From positions 368,673 through 432,672 of the forward strand of contig CP068473.1 of the NCBI GenBank assembly GCA_016766635.1: 64,000 bases of DNA, written 5' to 3'. Positions 28,767 through 38,732 of the stretch are shown here, in pieces. The stretch's first letter is position 1, and the number at the start of each line of letters is the position of its first letter. The notes beneath the pieces are model-generated. The model made no database searches. It worked only from the letters and a program-made list of their open reading frames with translations, and was not told the DNA's origin. A program made the position numbers and the translations under genes. Source of the stretch: Candidatus Xiphinematobacter sp. Its GTDB lineage: Bacteria; Verrucomicrobiota; Verrucomicrobiia; Chthoniobacterales; Xiphinematobacteraceae.

Positions 28767-29393
28767 TTATTGCCCAGTTGAAAAGGTAAATTGAGAAGCA
28801 GACTGAGTGGTGTGCGGAGGCTTTAAGTAAAGAGGGGAAAGCCCCTGCTCCGAGGTTGGGTATTCTTTTGCAAGAAAAGCCAATTTCCCAGCATTAGGAG
28901 GAAGTACACATAGTTTTGGAAATGCTGGAACCGGAGAAACGGTGTAGACAGGATCCCTACAAGTCTGCCTCCAAACGAAGAGTCTTTTTTGAAACTCCGT
29001 ATGAGACAAGAGCTGAAGATTTTCTAGACATTGCCCAGAGACAGTGCCGAAGAACAACGATCCTCCCCGCGCATCTCCAACGACTGCATAGCGCTCCGCA
29101 GGGGATTCTACGCCAAGAACAGAGGGAATACCACATAAAGGGACCCTCCAGGCAATTTTCAGGCCCGTGGCCAAGGAGATAGCAGCTCGAATCCCATTAT
29201 AGGCACCTGGCCCAATCCCAACAGCAATACGGTGCACACGCCCTTCTCTCCCTATTATTACCTTTTCAAGAGCACGACACAGGGCCCCCTCCCCGCCTCT
29301 GGGCTGCGCAAAGCGCTCCACTAAGAGCTTGTCTCCCCGTCGGATGGCCACGCTCCCCAGATGAGCCGAAGCCTCTATAGCCAATACTCTCAA
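28767..29393 (-). CDS. tsaB: tRNA t6A37 biosynthesis protein TsaB
   Basis: TsaB is the inactive Kae1-like partner of TsaD in making N6-threonylcarbamoyladenosine at position 37 of ANN-decoding tRNAs. It has 208 residues of the ASKHA fold. The N-terminal MRVLAIEASAHLGSVAI and the segment GIGPGAYNGIRAAIS (usual GPGSFTGLR) mark the family. Its ATG overlaps the tsaE stop by 4 bases, so the two form an operon. Confidence 0.9.
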   Translation of the reverse strand: MRVLAIEASAHLGSVAIRRGDKLLVERFAQPRGGEGALCRALEKVIIGREGRVHRIAVGIGPGAYNGIRAAISLATGLKIAWRVPLCGIPSVLGVESPAERYAVVGDARGGSLFFGTVSGQCLENLQLLSHTEFQKRLFVWRQTCRDPVYTVSPVPAFPKLCVLPPNAGKLAFLAKEYPTSEQGLSPLYLKPPHTTQSASQFTFSTGQ

Positions 29394-29815
29394 AATATAT
29401 GCGAGAAGGCTATATGTCGCTCTCCGCTTTTTAAGATCCTGAACAGGACAGTGTGTGTACCAGAAGGTAAGAGTTCATGGAATTTATCTCCCCATTCGAT
29501 AGCAAGTGTGGCCTGATGCAGGTAATCGTCGAATCCCAGTTCCTCTACTGCTTTCTCACAATCTAGGCGAAAGAAGTCAAAGTGGACCAAGGAGAGACGA
29601 TCACCTTCATAATACTCGTGAACTAAGGGAAAGGTCGGGCTTGTCACCGCTCCAAAAAATCCCAGCCCACGCGCTAACCCCTTAACAAACTGGGTTTTCC
29701 CAGCTCCCATCGGTCCCTCTAGGCAGAGCACATCGCTGGTAGAAAGCCCTGCCGCAAATACTTCACCTACCATTTGAGTTTCTATTTCAGATAGAGTAAA
29801 GAATTCCCTTTCCAT
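29390..29815 (-). CDS. tsaE: tRNA t6A37 biosynthesis ATPase TsaE
   Basis: TsaE is the ATPase that drives turnover of the TsaBD complex. The P-loop LEGPMGAGKTQF near residues 33-44, the segment SPTFPLVHEY and the Walker B-like HFDFFRL are present. The 141-residue length is typical. With tsaB here and tsaD at about 40 kb, three t6A genes are kept. TsaC is not in the window. Confidence 0.95.
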   Translation of the reverse strand: MEREFFTLSEIETQMVGEVFAAGLSTSDVLCLEGPMGAGKTQFVKGLARGLGFFGAVTSPTFPLVHEYYEGDRLSLVHFDFFRLDCEKAVEELGFDDYLHQATLAIEWGDKFHELLPSGTHTVLFRILKSGERHIAFSHIF

Positions 29816-29899
29816 GTATTACATTTGCTGAGAGGCACATCTTTATGTCAACGGTTTTGGTTTACAAATTCCAACTTTCTTCCATTTTTCTATGCTGCT

Positions 29900-31498
29900 A
29901 TGAGCACCATGTCTTCTTGGACTAGATTCCAGGAATACTTCTTACGTTATGAAGATTCAGGTTTTTCCTTGGATATCAGCCGCATGGGCTTCTCGGAGGA
30001 CTTTTTGCCCAGTATGCAAGGCCGCGCAACGCGGGCTCTTTTGTCTATGGCAGAATTAGAGAAGGGGAATATCGCCAACCAAGACGAGAACCGCATGGTG
30101 GGCCATTACTGGCTAAGAGATCCCAGCCTTGCCCCTACTACAGAGTTATGTATGGGTATTACCGACGCCCTGGAGGCTGTCCTGAAATTTTCAGCCGATG
30201 TTCACCTAGGAGCTATACGCGGTGTCACCGGAAAAAGGTTTACGGATGTACTTTCTATTGGTATCGGGGGTTCCGCCCTTGGTCCACAACTTGTGTCCGA
30301 CGCCTTAGGGAATGCACAAGATCCCCTGTCGATCCATTTTTTGGATAACACGGATCCAGACGGTTTTTCGAGAGTACTTACAAGGCTCTCTGGTAAATTG
30401 GATTCCACTCTTGTTGTAGTGATCTCAAAATCCGGGAGTACCAAAGAACCAAGAAACGGATTGCTGACAGTCCAACATGCCTTCAGGGAAGCCGGTATTT
30501 CTGCTTTTACTAAGCACCTTGTGGCAGTTACTGAAACTGGCAGCACGCTAGATTCCATGGCTGGAGTAGAAGGTTGGCTGAGACGTTTTCCCATATATAG
30601 TTGGGTAGGTGGACGTACTTCCGTTATGAGTGCAGGAGGACTAGTCCCCATATCTCTTCAAGGGTTAGATGTTACCTCCTTTCTAATGGGCGCTAGGGCT
30701 ATGGATATGAGAACACGTCATTCGGATCTGCGAAAAAATGCGGCGCTACTCTTAGCGCTGATGTGGTACTATGCGAGGGAAAGCAGGGGGAAGAGGGACA
30801 TGGTCATCTTACCTTACAAAGACTGCCTGCTCTTATTAAGTCGGTATCTTCAGCAACTGATCATGGAATCTTTAGGGAAAGAACGAGATCTTGACGGTAG
30901 GCTCGTTCACCAAGGTATTTCTGTTTATGGAAATAAAGGTTCTACGGATCAGCATGCCTATGTTCAGCAACTTATGGACGGAGTAGACAATTTTTTTGTC
31001 ACTTTTATCGAGGTTCGACAAGCAGCTGCTTTCCAAGAGATAGAAGTCGAACCTGGCGTTACTAGTGGCGACTACTTACAAGGTTTTTTTCGGGGAACTC
31101 GTACTGCACTCTGCGAAAAGGGACGGGATTCCCTCACGATTAGCGTCAATCAACTCAATGCCTCTTCCCTCGGCGCCCTGATTGCTCTCTATGAGCGCGC
31201 AGTGGGCTTCTACGGTTTCTTAACTCACATTAACGCCTACCACCAGCCTGGTGTTGAGGCTGGAAAGCAAGTAGCATCTCACATTCTCGAGTTGCAGAAA
31301 AAAGTCCTTAAATTCCTTCAAACCAATTCTGGACCCCCCATAAACGCTGAAGAAATTGCTCAGCACATAGGAGGAGATGCAGAAGAAACTTTTCATATTC
31401 TCCAACATCTAGCAGCTAACCAATCTGCAAATATCTCCCACTTTCTGGGTCAACGGCCATCGGATGATCGCTTCTCATGGAGAGGTCTATCTACCTAA
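29900..31498 (+). CDS. pgi: Glucose-6-phosphate isomerase
   Basis: This enzyme interconverts glucose 6-phosphate and fructose 6-phosphate. Sugar-phosphate motifs are present: SIGIGGSALGPQL, ISKSGSTKEPRN and YSWVGGRTSVMSAGG. Also present are GNKGSTDQHAYVQQL (active-site region) and GVEAGKQVASH with the catalytic Lys. I start at MSTMSSWTRFQEYF (532 residues). An upstream in-frame start would add 25 unlike residues and reach into the tsaE leader. It stands divergent from tsaE. Confidence 0.95.
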   Translation: MSTMSSWTRFQEYFLRYEDSGFSLDISRMGFSEDFLPSMQGRATRALLSMAELEKGNIANQDENRMVGHYWLRDPSLAPTTELCMGITDALEAVLKFSADVHLGAIRGVTGKRFTDVLSIGIGGSALGPQLVSDALGNAQDPLSIHFLDNTDPDGFSRVLTRLSGKLDSTLVVVISKSGSTKEPRNGLLTVQHAFREAGISAFTKHLVAVTETGSTLDSMAGVEGWLRRFPIYSWVGGRTSVMSAGGLVPISLQGLDVTSFLMGARAMDMRTRHSDLRKNAALLLALMWYYARESRGKRDMVILPYKDCLLLLSRYLQQLIMESLGKERDLDGRLVHQGISVYGNKGSTDQHAYVQQLMDGVDNFFVTFIEVRQAAAFQEIEVEPGVTSGDYLQGFFRGTRTALCEKGRDSLTISVNQLNASSLGALIALYERAVGFYGFLTHINAYHQPGVEAGKQVASHILELQKKVLKFLQTNSGPPINAEEIAQHIGGDAEETFHILQHLAANQSANISHFLGQRPSDDRFSWRGLST

Positions 31499-31667
31499 GG
31501 GGGCATTATCAAGAGCTACGCCTCGGACCATACTCCGACCGATGAGAGGTCTCCGACCTGCAGGATCTACCGGACGGTGCAAGGCGACTTGTCTTAGAAA
31601 AACCTAGAAAGAAGGAAAAACCCACCCCTGGCACCCCATGCATCACACTCTGGCCCCGGTTTCCAGG

Positions 31668-32264
31668 CTAAAAATGGCTGACCTTTGCGGCAATCTTTCG
31701 GATCAGCGGAATACCTTCTAGAAGATCAACAATAGGATCCCACTTGCCTTGGAGGAAGGCCTCCCGTGCATACCCAGGAAGGTTCCCATGAAAAGCCAGA
31801 GGCCCTGCAGTCACCCTACCAGAAGCGATGTTAACAACAAGTTCAGGTGGTGGATTGTTCGCTGCAAGCTCAGTCAGTACTCTAAGCGCTTCTACCGGCA
31901 AGGAGAGGCATGGCATACCCAACATGACCGCATTACCAAAGAAAATTTCTGCGTAACTCTCTGCTAAAATCGCCCGAAACCCACGACGGTAGAGGGCCTG
32001 CGGGGCATGCTCCCTAGAGCTCCCACAACCAAAGTTGGAACCACTAATGAGAATGCTAGAACCCTTATACTTTGGGTCATTAAGTGGGTGAGGCTTCTCA
32101 GTGCCATCCTCGTCGAATCTTTCATCATAAAATGCGTACCGTCCCAATCCATCAAAAGTTACGCACTTTAAAAAACGCGCCGGGATGATGCGATCTGTAT
32201 CCACATCGTTGCTAGGGATACTGACTGCTTTTCCGGTTACAGTGAGGATCCTCCGTAGAGTCAT
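31668..32264 (-). CDS. leuD: 3-isopropylmalate dehydratase small subunit
   Basis: This is the swivel-domain subunit of isopropylmalate isomerase in leucine synthesis. It has 198 residues. DVDTDRIIPARFLK is near the start, with the conserved GSNFGCGSSREHAPQAL. It lies 15 bases after leuC on the same strand. No leuA or leuB is in the window. Confidence 0.97.
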   Translation of the reverse strand: MTLRRILTVTGKAVSIPSNDVDTDRIIPARFLKCVTFDGLGRYAFYDERFDEDGTEKPHPLNDPKYKGSSILISGSNFGCGSSREHAPQALYRRGFRAILAESYAEIFFGNAVMLGMPCLSLPVEALRVLTELAANNPPPELVVNIASGRVTAGPLAFHGNLPGYAREAFLQGKWDPIVDLLEGIPLIRKIAAKVSHF

Positions 32265-32279
32265 GGCAAGCTAATCCCC

Positions 32280-33683
32280 TTACTGAATTGAAAAGATCTC
32301 GCGAGCATCACTAATCTCGCCCCTTATGGCGGCAGCTGCCACCATAAGCGGACTCATTAGCACCGTTCTTCCGTTTGGGCTACCTTGTCGACCTTTAAAG
32401 TTGCGATTGCTGGAACTTGCACAAAGCTGGCTACCAGAAAGCTTATCAGGGTTCATTGCCAAACACATAGAACACCCAGCTCCCCGCCATTCGAATCCGG
32501 CCTCTCGAAATATTTCTGCTACACCCAGTTCTTCGGCTGCTGCCGCCACGCCCTGTGAGCCAGGAACAACGATGGCCTTAACCCCCAGTTTCACTCTATG
32601 CCCCTTAAGGTGACGTGCTACCTCCTGAAGGTCCGTCAGCCTTCCGTTGGTACAGCTACCTATGAAGGCAACATCCACCTTGGTACCTTTAATAGGTAGT
32701 CCGGCTTTCAACTGCATGTGTTGCAACGCTTCCCGAGCAGCAGCGCGATCTTTGGTGGATAATTCCTCCGGAGCGGGAACTTTTTCTTCGATAGAAATGG
32801 ACTGTCCGGGATGAATTCCCCACGTTACCGTCGGGAGCACTTCTTCCGCTTGAAAGGTAACTATGTCATCATAGCTAGCGTCTGGGTCCGAAGCAAATGA
32901 TCCCCATTGCCTCACTGCAGCGTTCCACTGCCGTAGTGAGGGGGCATATGGTCTCCCTTTTAGGTAGGAGAATGTAGTGATGTCCGGATTGACATAACCA
33001 ACCCGTGCCCCACCCTCAATAGACATGTTACATATGGTCATCCGCTCCTCTTGGTTGAAGAGGTCAAAAGTGCTGCCGCCATACTCGTATGCAAAACCGA
33101 TGCCTCCGTTGACGCCTAACTTGCGGATAATATGGAGAATCACATCTTTAGCATAAACTCCGGCGGCCAATTTACCCTCTACATTAACACGGCGTACTCT
33201 AGGCTTGCGCAAGGCAATGGTCTGCGTGGCCAAGATATCCCGCACTTGACTAGTCCCAATGCCGAAGGCAATCGCCCCAAATGCTCCATGGGTGGAGGTA
33301 TGAGAATCGCCACAAGCAATGGTAATACCAGGTTGGGTGATACCTTCTTCGGGGCCAATGACATGCACGATGCCTTGATGCCCAGTCGAGATGTCAAAAA
33401 ACTGGATCCCAAACTCAGCGCAGTTCGCTCTCAGAGCACGAATCATCTCTTCTGCTAGAGGATCAGGAAAGCGCGCTACGGTAGTGGGAATGATATGATC
33501 TACAGTTGCAAACGTGCGTTCTGGATAAAGCACCTTCAACCCAAGATCCCGTAGCATCCCAAACGCCTGAGGGCTTGTTACCTCATGGATAAGATGAGTA
33601 CCAATAAAGATCTGTGTCTGCCCGTTTGGTAACTGGCGAACGGAATAAGCCTCCCATACCTTGTCTAACAGGGTCTTTTTCAT
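32280..33683 (-). CDS. leuC: 3-isopropylmalate dehydratase large subunit
   Basis: This subunit carries the 4Fe-4S cluster that isomerises 2- to 3-isopropylmalate. It has 467 residues. The cluster cysteines are in GSCTNGR and [10 protein letters not shown] near the C-terminal third. [20 protein letters not shown] is also present. It forms an operon with leuD. Confidence 0.98.
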   Translation of the reverse strand: MKKTLLDKVWEAYSVRQLPNGQTQIFIGTHLIHEVTSPQAFGMLRDLGLKVLYPERTFATVDHIIPTTVARFPDPLAEEMIRALRANCAEFGIQFFDISTGHQGIVHVIGPEEGITQPGITIACGDSHTSTHGAFGAIAFGIGTSQVRDILATQTIALRKPRVRRVNVEGKLAAGVYAKDVILHIIRKLGVNGGIGFAYEYGGSTFDLFNQEERMTICNMSIEGGARVGYVNPDITTFSYLKGRPYAPSLRQWNAAVRQWGSFASDPDASYDDIVTFQAEEVLPTVTWGIHPGQSISIEEKVPAPEELSTKDRAAAREALQHMQLKAGLPIKGTKVDVAFIGSCTNGRLTDLQEVARHLKGHRVKLGVKAIVVPGSQGVAAAAEELGVAEIFREAGFEWRGAGCSMCLAMNPDKLSGSQLCASSSNRNFKGRQGSPNGRTVLMSPLMVAAAAIRGEISDAREIFSIQ

Positions 33684-34097
33684 CAGGCAATGAAGGATAA
33701 CTAATCTCCATTTTCACGCTATGCAAGCGAACTGATGACTAATTCTATAAACGATCCTCCAAAGCCCAACAACGTAGCCTCCAACAGAGCAGGAAAACCT
33801 GGTCGCCTGACTTAATGCTGCTAGATAAGATGAGGTGTTTCGACGATCTATTTTGGAGATCTAAAAGCTATATTGCGGCCTATCGGAACGCTAGCCAACG
33901 TTGTGTGCCTCTCCCCCTTGTAGTCCCCTTAGGAGTCCCCCCCCATCTGAAGAAGATTCGGAAGTTACAGAACCTCCTGCCTGCTCGGACAGTGCTTATG
34001 GAAGTCGCCAACTTCCTAGACTCATAAAGATTATCGTGTTACCCTGCCTCTTCTTCCGGAAAATACAGGCCTGCCCCTTCTATGGTGTACATCCCAC
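33684..34097. other. Gene-free gap between leuC and lgt
   Basis: There are short frames only, none resembling a known family. No RNA gene or terminator was seen. Confidence 0.55.
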
Positions 34098-35069
34098 TTA
34101 CGATCGGGGTTTTTTGTGAAAAAAGGAAGGATGGTGTTGTGTAGAAATTGCCACTAGGCTAGAAACGATTCCAAGGGGGATAAAAAAAAGGGAAAAAAAT
34201 TGTCCGCGTGAAATCCCCACAATAAGCGGCGCGTCGGGCTCACGAAAGGCTTCCGCTAGAAAGCGGAAGCATGCGTAAAATAGGAAGAATAAGCCTGTCA
34301 GCAGACCATTGGGAAGCTGGAAACGGGTACGCAATAGCCACAGAATCATAAAAAGCACCGCCCCCTCCAGTAGTGCTTCGTATAATTGAGATGGATGTCT
34401 GGGAGTTAGGATTTGGCCCAGCAGGTAGCGTAATTCCGATGAGGCAGGAATATTGGAGATAAGGGTATCCAAGGAAGAAAAATCCGGTCGGATCTGAGAA
34501 GCTTGCACAAGAATTGAATGAATTTTCTGTGGGTTATTGTAGCGCAGGAGTTCGTTGGGAAATTGGACCGCCCAGGGGACTTCCGTGGCCTTTCCAAAGA
34601 GTTCGCCGTTGATAAAGTTCGCACAACGCCCGAAAAAGATCCCCACTGGAGCCACTACCGCCGTGTTGTCACCTGCGCTGAGAAGGGGCATCCCACGCCT
34701 TCTAGCATAGATAATGATAGCTACTGCGGCGCCCATTATGCCCCCGTGGCTAGCCATACCACCTCTCCAAATTGCAAAGAACATCCAGGGCTCGGTGAGA
34801 AAGGAGGATCTATCATAGAGGAGTAGATACCCAAGGCGTCCTCCAATAAGAACTCCCAATGCACACCATAGAAAGACGAATTCCCCTATTTGGTCGGACC
34901 GCATGGGAGAGTATCCGTGACGGGCTAACCATCGATAGAGCCAAAACGCACAGAGAAACCCCAGCACGTAAGAAAGACCGTAGTAACGGACCCCAATACC
35001 ATGCCAGGAAACAAGAAAGGGGCTTAGATCATGGACGTAATAACCAAGAAGAGCTGCACCGCCCCACAC
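34098..35069 (-). CDS. lgt: Prolipoprotein diacylglyceryl transferase
   Basis: This integral membrane enzyme attaches diacylglycerol to the lipobox cysteine of lipoproteins, the first step of lipoprotein maturation. Seven or so hydrophobic segments are present, with the family motif GRCANFINGELFG and the segment RHPSQLYEALLEG. I start at a GTG (VWGGAALLGYY) six bases after the ppdK stop, giving 323 residues. The longer frame begins with TTG inside ppdK and adds an unlike segment. An insert of about 45 residues follows VPWAVQFPNE. LolC/E at 50 kb acts later in the same pathway. Confidence 0.9.
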   Translation of the reverse strand: MWGGAALLGYYVHDLSPFLVSWHGIGVRYYGLSYVLGFLCAFWLYRWLARHGYSPMRSDQIGEFVFLWCALGVLIGGRLGYLLLYDRSSFLTEPWMFFAIWRGGMASHGGIMGAAVAIIIYARRRGMPLLSAGDNTAVVAPVGIFFGRCANFINGELFGKATEVPWAVQFPNELLRYNNPQKIHSILVQASQIRPDFSSLDTLISNIPASSELRYLLGQILTPRHPSQLYEALLEGAVLFMILWLLRTRFQLPNGLLTGLFFLFYACFRFLAEAFREPDAPLIVGISRGQFFSLFFIPLGIVSSLVAISTQHHPSFFHKKPRS

Positions 35070-35074
35070 TTTTT

Positions 35075-37912
35075 CTACTTTGCCCCCAAGGCCGCCTGAG
35101 CCGCAGCAACCCTGGCAATTGGAACTCGGAACGGACTGCAGCTTACGTAAGTGAGCCCTAGAAGAGAACAATACCTCACGCTGTCAGGATCTCCCCCGTG
35201 CTCACCACAAACGCCGAGCTTAATGTCTGAGCGTACACTGCGAGCCCCTTCAATGGCTATCTCCATAAGGCGCCCAACCCCCTTCTGATCGATGCTAGTG
35301 AAAGGATTCTCTGGTAGGATCTCCCTTTCCATATAAGTCGGCAAGAAAGAACCAGCGTCATCTCGGCTCATACCAAGGCTTGTCTGTGTAAGGTCATTCG
35401 TGCCAAAGCTAAAAAAGTCAGCCTCCTCTGCAATTTCATCAGCTATTAACGCTGCCCTGGGAACTTCGATCATCGTTCCAACGAGATAATTGAACTTTGT
35501 TTGTTGTCTCGCAGCAACCTCGTTAGCCACCTTCTGCAAAAGGTCTCTCTGGATTCTGAATTCCTTGGAGAATCCGACTAGTGGGACCATGATTTCTAGG
35601 CGTACTTTGACGCCCTCTTTCTGTACTAATGCTGCTGCTTCAAACAGGGCATAGGCCTGCATCTCAGAAATTTCTGGATAAACCACGCCCAGGCGGCATC
35701 CGCGCAGTCCTAACATAGGGTTAAACTCATGCAGCTCCTGAACACGTTTTACGAGCGTCTCTACCGGAATGTTTAGACTATTCGCCAAACTCCTCTGCTG
35801 CGAAGAGCCACGCGGAAGAAATTCATGAAGGGGAGGGTCTAACAAGCGAATGGTAGCCGGCAAACCCCTCAACGCGCGGAAAATGCCAATAAAGTCCTCC
35901 TTCTGATAGGGCAATAGCTTTTCCAAAGCGGCACGGCGTTCCTCCGGACCAGCAGCAAGAACCATCTCCCTCATAGCATTAATTCGGTCTCCCTCAAAGA
36001 ACATATGCTCGGTACGGCACAAACCCACGCCCTGAGCTCCAAATGCAACGGCATTGGCCACTTGCTCGGGAGTATCCGCATTGGCGCGGATCCGCAGCTT
36101 GCTATATTTGCTTGCCCAGCCCGTAAGAAGAGCAAAGTTTTTATAGGTCCTGGAACGGGAAGGACTCAGTGTCCTATCAACGAGGACTTGAACCACCTCA
36201 GAAGGAGAAGTTCTGACTTCCCCAGAAAAAACTTCCCCAGTCGTCCCGTCAATAGAAATAAAGTCGCCTTCTCTTAAAGTGACCTCGCCTGCGGTAACGG
36301 TCTTTACGCCGTAGTCAATGTGAAGCGTGTAGGCGCCGCAGATGCAAACTTTGCCCATTTGGCGTGCTACCAAAGCTGCGTGTGAGGACACTCCCCCCCT
36401 GGCAGTAAGAATGCCTTCGGCTGCAATCATTCCTCGCAAATCTTCAGGAGAGGTCTCTACGCGAACCAGAAGAACCTTCTCTCCTTTCTGAGAGAGGGCA
36501 ACTGCATCTTCTGCCCGGAAGGAGATATGGCCGCTGGCGGCACCTGGACCAGCAGGGAGTCCTCTGGCAATCAGTTGAGCGTTTTCCTTAGAGGCCGGAT
36601 CAAAGATGGGAGCAAGTACATGACTGAGCGAGTCGGCAGGAATACGCAGAAGAGCTTCTTCCTTGGTGATTAAGTGTTTTTTCACCATTTCCACCGCAAT
36701 CCTCACTGCGGCGGTTCCAGTCCTTTTCCCATTACGCGTCTGGAGGATATAAAGCCGGCCGTCTTCGATGGTAAACTCTAAGTCCTGCATGTCCCGAAAA
36801 TGCTTTTCCAGAACATGGCGGACAGCCAAAAGCTGGTGATAGACGACCGGCATCTCCTTCTGCAATTGAGACACCGGTTTTGGGGTACGTGTCCCAGCCA
36901 CTACGTCCTCTCCCTGCGCGTTGACGAGATATTCTCCGTAGAAAGCCTCTTCTCCAGTAGCTGGATTACGAGTGAAGACAACCCCAGTAGCACTAGTTTC
37001 TCCCATATTGCCAAATACCATGGCTTGCACGTTTACTGCTGTACCCCACTCGTGGGGAATGGCATACTTTCGGCGATAGACAGTCGCACGATCGTTGTGC
37101 CAAGAACGAAAAACCGCACCAACGGCTCCCCACAGCTGTTCCATGGGCTCTTGCGGGAAATTCTTGCCACTCCGTTCCCTAATTAAGGCCTTAAAGGAGG
37201 CTACCAGCTTTTTGAGATCCATCACGGAAAGCTCGCCATCTTTCTCGATCCCAACCTCTCGCTTAAGCGTGTCGATCACCTCCTCAAAGGGATCATGATG
37301 TTCGCCCGTATGACGTTGCACACCCATGACCACATCTCCGTACATCTGTAGAAAACGTCGGTAAGAATCCCAGGCGAAGCGCGGGCTACCGGTTTTAGTG
37401 GCTATAACCTCCACGGTTGCATCATTTATGCCAAGATTGAGGATGGTGTCCATCATACCTGGCATGGAATCACGAGCACCGGAACGGATGGAGAGAAGCA
37501 GCGGATTTTCCGTGCTACCCAATCGCTTGCCGACCGATTCTTCGGTTTTTGACAGCGCTACCCTGAGTTGATCTTCCAGTTCCCTTGGATATACGTATCC
37601 GTGCTTGTAGTAGTAGGTACAAACCTCGGTCGAAATGGTAAATCCGGGAGGGACAGGAAGCCCGATCTTCGTCATCTCTGCAAGATTTGCCCCCTTTCCG
37701 CCTAGCGCAGCACGGAGGTCACCACTACCATCTGCTTTGCCATTCCCAAAACAAAAAACGTACTTTTTCCTACCGGCCTTAGCTGCACTTTTTTTGAAAA
37801 AAGAGACTCCCCTCGAGCCATTGCTATTCTTGCTATTCTTCTTAACGGCTCTAGCATTAGTAATGGCTGTTTTATTAGTAATGGCTGTTTGAATGGCTAT
37901 TTGCTTGTACAC
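35075..37912 (-). CDS. ppdK: Pyruvate, phosphate dikinase
   Basis: This enzyme interconverts pyruvate, ATP and phosphate with PEP, AMP and pyrophosphate. The ATP-grasp N-terminal part begins at [12 protein letters not shown], then [12 protein letters not shown]. The phosphohistidine domain motif [15 protein letters not shown] is mid-protein. The C-terminal PEP-binding TIM barrel has [11 protein letters not shown] and [10 protein letters not shown]. At 945 residues it is long because of a ~48-residue Lys/Ala/Asn-rich extension before the first domain. The extension begins at a GTG and contains an in-frame 18-bp tandem repeat. lgt follows immediately. Confidence 0.96.
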   Translation of the reverse strand: MYKQIAIQTAITNKTAITNARAVKKNSKNSNGSRGVSFFKKSAAKAGRKKYVFCFGNGKADGSGDLRAALGGKGANLAEMTKIGLPVPPGFTISTEVCTYYYKHGYVYPRELEDQLRVALSKTEESVGKRLGSTENPLLLSIRSGARDSMPGMMDTILNLGINDATVEVIATKTGSPRFAWDSYRRFLQMYGDVVMGVQRHTGEHHDPFEEVIDTLKREVGIEKDGELSVMDLKKLVASFKALIRERSGKNFPQEPMEQLWGAVGAVFRSWHNDRATVYRRKYAIPHEWGTAVNVQAMVFGNMGETSATGVVFTRNPATGEEAFYGEYLVNAQGEDVVAGTRTPKPVSQLQKEMPVVYHQLLAVRHVLEKHFRDMQDLEFTIEDGRLYILQTRNGKRTGTAAVRIAVEMVKKHLITKEEALLRIPADSLSHVLAPIFDPASKENAQLIARGLPAGPGAASGHISFRAEDAVALSQKGEKVLLVRVETSPEDLRGMIAAEGILTARGGVSSHAALVARQMGKVCICGAYTLHIDYGVKTVTAGEVTLREGDFISIDGTTGEVFSGEVRTSPSEVVQVLVDRTLSPSRSRTYKNFALLTGWASKYSKLRIRANADTPEQVANAVAFGAQGVGLCRTEHMFFEGDRINAMREMVLAAGPEERRAALEKLLPYQKEDFIGIFRALRGLPATIRLLDPPLHEFLPRGSSQQRSLANSLNIPVETLVKRVQELHEFNPMLGLRGCRLGVVYPEISEMQAYALFEAAALVQKEGVKVRLEIMVPLVGFSKEFRIQRDLLQKVANEVAARQQTKFNYLVGTMIEVPRAALIADEIAEEADFFSFGTNDLTQTSLGMSRDDAGSFLPTYMEREILPENPFTSIDQKGVGRLMEIAIEGARSVRSDIKLGVCGEHGGDPDSVRYCSLLGLTYVSCSPFRVPIARVAAAQAALGAK
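37856..37890. repeat. 18-bp-period tandem duplication inside the ppdK 5' end
   Basis: ATTAGTAATGGCTGTTT occurs at 37856-37872 and 37874-37890. The period of 18 keeps the frame and encodes AITNKT then AITNAR in the ppdK N-terminal extension. Confidence 0.85.
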
Positions 37913-38083
37913 GGCTAATTATAAAAGACATCGCTTGGGACACCACTTCGCCAGCTAACGGATACGTTCACGACAAAGTCGCCTGACTCCAAACCCCAAC
38001 GTTTAATGCATGAGAAGCCACGAGGAGGAACTCAAATTCAATTATTTCAATTATTAATATTATTTGAAGGAACTCAATTTCTT

Positions 38084-38293
38084 TCAGCAGCTGCTAGGAA
38101 GGAAATTGGAAAGGACCTGCCCAAGGTGCCGGCCGAACTCTTCCAGGCCAGTACTCGGGATAATGACGGAGTTCCTCCTCCCATGAGCCTCCTCAGTGAT
38201 CTTTAAAAAACGCCCCCGATCGTTCTCGCGAAACTCAATAAAGAAGTGCTTCCGCTCTACTTGTAGCTCCCTTGACTCAAGGATGTTATCCAT
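38084..38293 (-). CDS. PUR-alpha-type ssDNA/RNA-binding domain protein
   Basis: This is a 69-residue protein made of one PUR repeat. The family pattern is clear in ELQVERKHFFIEFRENDRG, then RFLKITEEAHGRRNSVIIP and TGLEEFGRHLGQVL. PUR domains are Whirly-like folds that bind single-stranded nucleic acid; bacterial members occur in spirochaetes, Bacteroidota and, by my recollection, Verrucomicrobiota. The role here is unknown; a nucleoid or RNA chaperone job is only a guess. Two repeats are usually needed for a full fold, so dimerisation is expected. It lies alone upstream of ppdK on the same strand. Confidence 0.78.
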   Translation of the reverse strand: MDNILESRELQVERKHFFIEFRENDRGRFLKITEEAHGRRNSVIIPSTGLEEFGRHLGQVLSNFLPSSC

Positions 38294-38373
38294 TTTCCCA
38301 CCACTCTTCCACTTAATAAAAGCTGCCGGCTGCTAAGACTTCCCATTGCACGCCCCAACAAAACTTTCGAGCG

Positions 38374-38446
38374 GAACCCGCCTAGTCCGTAGGACATCCA
38401 ACTGTTTCCCAACTATTTCGAGGGTGCAACGCTACACCCTTTTTTA
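38374..38446 (+). ncRNA. Candidate small structured RNA ending in an orphan terminator
   Basis: Three short hairpins follow each other on the plus strand: GCGG-AAC-CCGC near 38375, CCTA-GTCCG-TAGG near 38386, and the terminator at 38421. No plus-strand gene lies upstream, since the PUR gene and ppdK run the other way. The stems are short, and no clear promoter was found, so this is a weak candidate that matches no RNA family I know. Confidence 0.25.
38421..38446 (+). terminator. Intrinsic terminator-like hairpin
   Basis: AGGGTG pairs with CACCCT around an 8-base loop and is followed by TTTTTA. It points along the plus strand, away from any recognised plus-strand gene. It may end a short RNA or shield the following tRNA-Gly from upstream readthrough. 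Confidence 0.55.
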
Positions 38447-38660
38447 TTCCAAAGTCAACTTATTGCTTTGAAAAAAAGTCTGGATCTCTTCATCTTTGCG
38501 TGTGTACGCTCCGGTTCTGCTTAGTTAGACATGCTGGTGGGTTAGGACTAACTACTCTTTACTCTTTGCGATGGTCGGACTGGCGGGGATTCTAGGTTTT
38601 CTTGTCAAGCTCCCCCATCGCAGTAACAACTAACAGAAAGTGGGAAGGAGGGCGAGGTGC

Positions 38661-38732
38661 GCGGGTGTGGTTTCAATGGTAGAACGGTGGCTTCCCAAGC
38701 CTCAAGTGAGGGTTCGATTCCCTTCACCCGCT
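38661..38732 (+). tRNA. tRNA-Gly (CCC)
   Basis: The acceptor arm GCGGGTG pairs with CACCCGC. The anticodon loop TTCCCAA gives CCC, reading GGG codons. The T arm holds GGTTCGATTCC. The discriminator is T and CCA is not encoded. It stands alone with long non-coding flanks. The minus-strand frame across it is a well-known false protein. Confidence 0.95.

Larger units (their letters stand above)
38294..38660. other. Gap between the PUR gene and tRNA-Gly
   Basis: No protein gene is present. The gap contains the plus-strand hairpins and terminator listed separately, which may belong to a small RNA. Confidence 0.5.
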
